Assembly (NCBI RefSeq): GCF_003697845.1
Contig: NZ_RDQE01000010.1
Location: 110,622 to 174,621 of the forward strand
Source of the DNA: Halobellus captivus
GTDB taxonomy: Archaea; Halobacteriota; Halobacteria; Halobacteriales; Haloferacaceae
Direction of reading: 5' to 3'
DNA length: 64,000 nt
Part shown: positions 59,615 to 64,000 of the stretch, piece after piece
Position numbering within the stretch: the first letter of the stretch is position 1
How the letters are laid out: each line of letters opens with the position of its first letter
Translations under genes and position numbers: made by a program
Notes under the pieces: generated by a model
The model's database searches: none
What the model was told of the DNA's origin: nothing
The model's input: only the letters and a program-made list of their open reading frames with translations

Positions 59615-60906
59615 GTGCCGACGATACGGGAGACCCGCTGATCGCCGTCCGCGACCTCGACGTCGCTTTCGGCGACCTCGAGGCCGTCTCAGGCGTCGAC
59701 GTGACGCTCGAATCGGGATCGTTCGTCGGGCTCGTCGGTCCCAACGGCGCGGGCAAGACGACCGTCCTCCGGGCGATCAAGGGAACCGTCGACCCCGACG
59801 GGGGGACGGTCCGGCTCGACGGCGACCCGATCGACGGGCTGTCCGCCCGCGAGGTCGGCCGGCGCGTGGCCAGCGTTCCACAGGACACCGGGCTCGCGTT
59901 CGACTTCCGGGTGCGCCACGTCGTCGAGATGGGCCGGACCCCACACCTCGGACGGTTCGACGGCCACGGGCCCGAGGACGTCGCGGCCGTCGACGAGGCG
60001 ATGGCGGCCGCCGGCGTCGAGCGCTTCGCCGACCGCTCGATCGCCGAGGTGTCCGGCGGGGAGCGTCAGCGCGTTCTCCTCGCACGGGCGCTGGCACAGG
60101 GAACGCCGGCGCTGGTCCTCGACGAGCCCACCGCGAGCCTCGACGTGAACCACGCCGTGACCACGATGGACCTCGTCCGCGACCTCGTCGACGACGGCCG
60201 GGCCGCGATCGCGGCGATCCACGACCTCGACATGGCCGCCCGGTACTGCGACCGGGTCGTCGTTCTCGCCCACGGGGGAGTCCACGCCGACGGCCCGCCC
60301 GCGGAGGTGCTCGACGCCGGAGCGGTCCGCGGGGCGTTCGACGCGGAGCCGTTCGTCGGCCGGAATCCGGCCACCGGGACGCCCGCGGTGACCGCCTTCC
60401 CGCGGTCGGACGCCGACCTCCGCCGACTCCACGTCGTCGGCACGGGTCCGGACGCCGCGCGGGTCGTCGCCCGGCTCGCGGCCGCCGGCCACGAGGTCTC
60501 TCTCGGCGTCGTTCCCGAGGGCGACGCCGCGGCCGTCGCGGCCACCGACGCGGACGCCCCCGTCGTGACCGTTCCGCCCTTCGCGGGCGTCGACGCCGCG
60601 TCGCGGGCCGCGGCGCGCGAATTGGCCGCCGAGGCGGACGTGGCTCTCGTCGTCGACGGGAGGGACGACGACCGCGACCGCGACGGAGGCGACCACGACG
60701 AAACCGGACGCGACTCCCACGGGTCCGGCTCCCACGGGCTCGACTCCCACGGACCCGAACACGACGTGAGCGGGGTCGCCTCCGCCGCGGAGCGCGTCGT
60801 CGAGGTCCCCGCCGACGTCGACGAGGACGACCTGCTCGAGGCGGTGGCGGATGCGTCGACGAATCCGATCGAGGCGGAACCGACCGGATCGACCGAACCG
60901 ACATAG
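59611..60906 (+). CDS. btuD: BtuD-type ABC ATPase with C-terminal extension
   Basis: A 431-residue ATPase for the BtuFC importer. Walker A is VGPNGAGKTT, the signature EVSGGERQRV, Walker B LVLDEPTASLD, and the switch His is in AIHDLDMAARY. After about residue 260 follows an extension of about 170 residues that is absent from bacterial BtuD: it has a Rossmann-like start (LHVVGTGPDAARVVARLAAAGHE) and a His/Asp/Gly-rich loop near residues 352-385 (with DSHGSGSHGLDSHGPEHD). The extension may bind cofactor or metal. The GTG at 59611 overlaps the permease stop. Confidence 0.9.
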   Translation: MSADDTGDPLIAVRDLDVAFGDLEAVSGVDVTLESGSFVGLVGPNGAGKTTVLRAIKGTVDPDGGTVRLDGDPIDGLSAREVGRRVASVPQDTGLAFDFRVRHVVEMGRTPHLGRFDGHGPEDVAAVDEAMAAAGVERFADRSIAEVSGGERQRVLLARALAQGTPALVLDEPTASLDVNHAVTTMDLVRDLVDDGRAAIAAIHDLDMAARYCDRVVVLAHGGVHADGPPAEVLDAGAVRGAFDAEPFVGRNPATGTPAVTAFPRSDADLRRLHVVGTGPDAARVVARLAAAGHEVSLGVVPEGDAAAVAATDADAPVVTVPPFAGVDAASRAAARELAAEADVALVVDGRDDDRDRDGGDHDETGRDSHGSGSHGLDSHGPEHDVSGVASAAERVVEVPADVDEDDLLEAVADASTNPIEAEPTGSTEPT

Positions 60907-60968
60907 CCGTCCTCGTCCTTGACCCACGAAACGTCACGCTTTATCCGACCGACCCCTTCCCTCCGGCA

Positions 60969-61958
60969 ATGAGCGTCCCCTGCGTCGCCGTCGAGCGCGA
61001 GCGCGGCGAGACCGTCCGCGAGCGACTCGCCGACGCCGACCTCCTCGACGGCGACCACCGGATCGCCGTCGAGGGCGGGATCATCTACATCCCGGTCACC
61101 GACCCTTCCGCGGTTCCGGTCGAGTTCTCCGACCGGCTCGTCGAGCGCGACGCGGCCGAGCGGGAGCGGCCGCGGACGCCCGCCGACCTGCTCGGCTACG
61201 AGCCGTCGCTCGAACGACTCGGCGACATCGTCATCCTCGACGAGGACGACGACGACCGCGCCCGCGAGATCGCCGACGCCGTGCTGGCCTCCGACCTCCC
61301 GTGTGCGACCGTGCTCAACCGCGCCTCGCCGATCGAGGGCGAGCTGCGCGTCCGCCGGTGGGAGGTGCTCGCGGGGAACGGCACCGAGACGGTCCACCGC
61401 GAGTACGGTCACGAGTTCGCGCTCGACGTCGCGGAGGTGTACTTCTCCCCGCGGCTCGCGACCGAGCGCCACCGCGTGATCGAGCAGGTGGAGCCCGACG
61501 AGTCCGTCGTCGACATGTTCGCCGGAGTCGGCCCGTACGCGGTCCCGATGGCGGCCCGCGGCGCGGACGTGGTCGCCTGCGACCTCAACGAGGCGGCGAT
61601 CGCGTACCTCGAGGAGAACGCCGAGCGGAACGGTGTCGCGGACCGCGTGACCGCGATCGCCGGCGACGTCCGGGAGACGGCGGACGTCTACGCGGACACG
61701 GCCGACCGGCTCGTGATGAACCTCCCGCACTCGGCCGACGAGTTCCTCGATACCGCGGTGTCGCTCGCAGGCGAGGAGTGCGTGATCCACTACTACGACA
61801 TCCAGCACGAGGACGACCCGTTCGGTCCCGGGGAACGGGCGATCCGCGACGCCGCCGGCGACGACTACGACGTCGCGGTCGAGACCGAGCGCGTCGTCCG
61901 GTCGTACGCGCCCCACGAGTACAACGTCTGTCTCGACGTCCGGCTGACCCGGGCGTGA
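60969..61958 (+). CDS. trm5: tRNA (guanine37-N1)-methyltransferase, Trm5 type
   Basis: A 329-residue class I SAM methyltransferase. The N-terminal D1/D2 region holds LLGYEPSLERLGDIVIL and VLNRASPIEGELRVRRWEVLAG, then the SAM domain has SVVDMFAGVGPYAVPMA, CDLNEAAIAYLEENAERNGV and the NLP motif MNLPHSADEFL. This is archaeal Trm5, which methylates G37 next to the anticodon and prevents frameshifting. CTTTATCC at -27 of the ATG. It is transcribed alone and converges with the small transporter gene. Confidence 0.94.
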   Translation: MSVPCVAVERERGETVRERLADADLLDGDHRIAVEGGIIYIPVTDPSAVPVEFSDRLVERDAAERERPRTPADLLGYEPSLERLGDIVILDEDDDDRAREIADAVLASDLPCATVLNRASPIEGELRVRRWEVLAGNGTETVHREYGHEFALDVAEVYFSPRLATERHRVIEQVEPDESVVDMFAGVGPYAVPMAARGADVVACDLNEAAIAYLEENAERNGVADRVTAIAGDVRETADVYADTADRLVMNLPHSADEFLDTAVSLAGEECVIHYYDIQHEDDPFGPGERAIRDAAGDDYDVAVETERVVRSYAPHEYNVCLDVRLTRA

Positions 61959-62000
61959 GGGCGATCCGGGTCGGCGGCATCCGACGACCCGACGTGACGA

Positions 62001-62414
62001 TCAGTACGCGATCAGCGCGACCGCGACGACCGCCGCGGCGATCCCAGCCAGGTCGCTGAGTTCGGGTACGTCGCCGAAGAGGAGAAAGCCGAGCGCGGCG
62101 GCGACGACGAAGTACATCGCCGTGATCGTCGTCGCGATCCCCGCCGAGCCGATCTGGAGCGCCGCGTAGTAGGCGACCGCGCCGATGCCGGAGGCGACCC
62201 CGGCGAGCCCCGCGAACCACAGCGCGGTCGGGTCGTTTCCGAGGAGGCTCGTCCCCCGATGCCAGACGTACACGCCGGCGACCACGATGGCGACCGAGTA
62301 GGAGACTATCATCGCCACCTCCGGGGCCATGGTTCGGGTCGCCACGTCGGCGAAGAGCGCCCAGAACCCCCACGCGATCGCGCCCACGAGCGCGAGGACG
62401 ACGACCTGGTTCAT
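62001..62414 (-). CDS. Half-size EamA-type transporter
   Basis: A 137-residue protein with about five membrane helices, equal to one EamA/DMT half. The start is the ATG at 62414 (MNQVVVLALVGAIAWGFWALFADVATRTM), and GSAGIATTITAMYFVVAAALGFLLFGDVP is the typical last helix pair. Half-size members work as dimers. A GGAGGT about a dozen bases before the start may be a ribosome binding site. Function probably export or uptake of a small metabolite. Confidence 0.88.
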   Translation of the reverse strand: MNQVVVLALVGAIAWGFWALFADVATRTMAPEVAMIVSYSVAIVVAGVYVWHRGTSLLGNDPTALWFAGLAGVASGIGAVAYYAALQIGSAGIATTITAMYFVVAAALGFLLFGDVPELSDLAGIAAAVVAVALIAY

Positions 62415-63034
62415 CGACGGTCGCCACCTCCCGAACCCTCGTTTGGGGCGGGCGAGTATCTCGCTCGCGCACGATTCTCGGTGGTCGCCGGCGTGGTCGG
62501 TGGCGTGAGACGCATACGTCGTCTGGGGCCGGCGTCGTGAAAAACGGTCGCGATCCGGTCGCTCGCGTCCGATGATCACCGGATGCGCGAAGAACGCCGT
62601 CGGCCCCGAGGGACGGTCGGGGCGGACGACCATGGCCCGTCACATGACGAGAGTCCGCGGCCGTGGAATCGGGGCCAGAGGCGACCTCGCGCTTGGCGTC
62701 TCGAGGACGTGGATCACACGTCGGCCGCGGTCGTTGCTGACAGCCGATGACCGACCGCCGGCGCGGTCGTGGGGACGTGGTCGAACTTCGTCCGACCGTT
62801 CGTGGCGCGGTGTGCCACGTCGTCGCCGGCGGGGTCGTCTCCGCCCGATACGGGCTCCGATCGGGCAGACACCGTCACGGGACCGGTTCCCGCCGCCGAG
62901 AGGCGTACGGTGTCTTTCGGCACTCGATGGATGTTCAATCGGATATTTATGCTTTTCCCTTATATAGTTATTAGAAACCAGGATATTATGAAAAGATCGG
63001 GCCTCGATGATCCGAATATCCGTGCATCTTGAAG

Positions 63035-63051
63035 CACGCTCTCGGAGCGTG
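63035..63051 (+). terminator. Perfect 7-bp hairpin
   Basis: CACGCTC and GAGCGTG enclose the three-base loop TCG. It may end a short transcript starting near 62990 or be a leftover regulatory structure. Confidence 0.35.
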
Positions 63052-63105
63052 ACCACGGTCGGTTCGGGCGGTCGGGGGTTCCGTTACTGACTCCGTTTCG
63101 GAACC

Positions 63106-63113
63106 CTTATTTT
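63106..63113 (+). promoter_or_regulatory. TATA box for the tRNA-Thr gene
   Basis: CTTATTTT stands about 27-34 bases before the first base of the mature tRNA, in the expected place for an archaeal tRNA promoter. Confidence 0.45.
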
Positions 63114-63139
63114 CGTCATCGGGGTATGAACGGATGCGT

Positions 63140-63212
63140 GCCGGAGTAGCTCAGCTGGCAGAGCGATTCCTTCGTAAGGAATAGGTCGAGGGTTCAAATC
63201 CCTCCTCCGGCT
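63140..63212 (+). tRNA. tRNA-Thr (CGU anticodon)
   Basis: Full cloverleaf of 73 bases: acceptor GCCGGAG/CTCCGGC with discriminator T, D-arm GCTC/GAGC, anticodon stem ATTCC/GGAAT with loop TTCGTAA (anticodon CGT, reading ACG Thr), and T-arm GAGGG-TTCAAAT-CCCTC. No intron. CCA is not encoded, as usual in archaea. Downstream DNA is lower in GC with no clear core gene, so the tRNA may be a site of past integration. Confidence 0.97.
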
Positions 63213-63771
63213 CTCGCTTCACTTCGTTCCTCGAGGGAGTACAAATGACCGTTAGAGGTCCTCATACTTTCTTTTTCGCATTTAGGCACCCCTCGGAACA
63301 CGACATTTGATTCGGTCTCGCGGCCAGGTTTGCCGCCAACATTTGATTCGGTAAAGGGGTTGCAGGCGGGCTGTGGTGCGGTTTCTGGAAAGGAACGATC
63401 GTCGGGCCACCAGCAAGAATCCGATAATAGACCGTCTCTCGCGATTGGGAACCCGAGTTGCGATGGAACTTCTCGGCGATAGTAGTCCCCCGAGTTGGAC
63501 CACGGATGGGACACCAGCGTGCGCCGAGTGAAGTCGCCCACAAGTTGCTGATCCGATTTCGAGCGGCCTCTATGCGGTAGTGTATCGCGCGCGAGATTCG
63601 TCGGCTCGGACGTAGGAGAGGAGTCGCGGTTAGGACAGAACGCCCGCTCGAAGTGTCTCGACGCCAGCCTGATCAAAACACGTTATGTCTGAGAACAACC
63701 GGTAGAGGCATTTACCGGATACCGCGGCCACATCTTGGGATATTATTCATTTCCGTTTATAAAACGGGCCT
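63213..63771. other. Non-coding stretch after tRNA-Thr
   Basis: No convincing gene. A T-run at 63268-63276 may end the tRNA transcript. ACATTTGATTCGGT occurs twice, at 63303-63316 and 63339-63352, as direct repeats 36 bases apart. A hairpin CCGGTA-8-TACCGG lies at 63699-63718. A minus-strand frame that runs through the tRNA is not credible. Confidence 0.5.
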
Positions 63772-63915
63772 ATGGTTCGACAGATCGCGCTTGATTTGAT
63801 TCAAGTTGTCGGGCTGATGTTGCCCGTAGTCTTCCTTACCATGCGATTCGTTCAGAAGAATACCTCGCCTGAAACGCCCGAACAGACTGAATCGGTGTTT
63901 TTGGTGCTCTATTGA
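63772..63915 (+). CDS. Possible 47-residue single-pass membrane protein
   Basis: A short frame beginning MVRQIALDLIQVVGLMLPV with one hydrophobic helix (residues 10-24), then a polar Thr/Glu/Pro tail. GGATATTATTC at 63738-63748 is at about -27. Family unknown. The minus-strand frame covering the same bases has no recognisable features. Confidence 0.45.
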   Translation: MVRQIALDLIQVVGLMLPVVFLTMRFVQKNTSPETPEQTESVFLVLY

Positions 63916-64000
63916 AAATGGAAGACAGCGGCGGGATCCTTCCGTAACGGTTTGAGGAAATGAGGTCGAGAAGGCGATTATGGGCGTCGCGCTACTCAAC

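Larger units (their letters stand above)
62415..63139. other. Gene-poor region before tRNA-Thr
   Basis: No gene is recognised. From about 62930 the composition is AT-rich, with a strong TATA-like CTTATATAG at 62959-62967. A perfect 7-bp hairpin CACGCTC-TCG-GAGCGTG is at 63035-63051. Frames in both strands lack support. A small RNA is possible between the box and the hairpin. Confidence 0.5.

Noticed and set aside
62572..62967. Plus-strand frame upstream of tRNA-Thr
   Set aside because: Arg-rich reverse-frame type composition, no start signal, no known domain.
63194..63676. 160-codon minus-strand frame behind the tRNA
   Set aside because: It runs into the tRNA-Thr gene, and its composition is not that of a haloarchaeal protein.
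63757..63999. 80-codon minus-strand frame at the window end
   Set aside because: Overlaps the better supported 47-residue plus-strand frame and shows no motif; a transposase remnant was considered but no catalytic motif is visible.

Overview
This window is chromosomal DNA of a halophilic archaeon (class Halobacteria). The proteins are strongly acidic and mostly encoded at high GC. Many genes look leaderless, with a TATA-like box about 27 bases before an ATG or GTG. Core archaeal genes are present: DnaG-type primase, GatD, archaeal ProRS, Trm5, a prepilin peptidase, and a PGF-CTERM surface protein. I cannot fix the genus from sequence alone. No rRNA, CRISPR array or intact transposase was seen.

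Region 1 (1-38.1 kb) is an accessory catabolic island. It opens with a sugar ABC importer (binding-protein tail, two permeases, ATPase). After that come enzymes typical of oxidative, non-phosphorylating sugar and sugar-acid breakdown: five enolase-superfamily dehydratase-like proteins, two UxuA (mannonate dehydratase) paralogs, a UlaG-type metallo-hydrolase, an HpcH/HpaI aldolase, a DapA/KDG-type aldolase, an RraA-family protein, a LarA-like protein, several NAD(P) dehydrogenases, a ThDP enzyme and a cyclase-family hydrolase. A CoA-ester set is interleaved with them (two 3-hydroxyacyl-CoA dehydrogenases, an enoyl-CoA hydratase/isomerase, an acyl-CoA dehydrogenase), as are a TAXI-type TRAP transporter and one IclR regulator. 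The likely logic is: import sugar or sugar acid, oxidise or open the lactone, dehydrate to a 2-keto-3-deoxy acid, cleave to pyruvate plus an aldehyde, and finish through dehydrogenases. The substrates are not determinable from sequence.

Two inverted copies of a ~130 bp non-coding repeat, at 15.2 kb and 38.5 kb, bracket 23 kb of this island. Each copy lies about 90 bases downstream of a low-GC gene and in the same orientation relative to it.

Region 2 (39-64 kb) is mainly core chromosome: acetyltransferase, SSS symporter plus DUF3311 partner, dnaG, prepilin peptidase, gatD, Nudix hydrolase, a lipoprotein/ABC-2 exporter cluster, proS, a secreted acidic protein next to a membrane-anchored winged-helix protein, a flavin oxidoreductase, a threonine-synthase-like protein that has lost its PLP lysine, a BtuFCD-type corrinoid/metallophore importer, trm5, a half-size EamA transporter and tRNA-Thr(CGU). 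Past the tRNA the DNA becomes lower in GC and gene-poor, which may mark the edge of another accessory segment.
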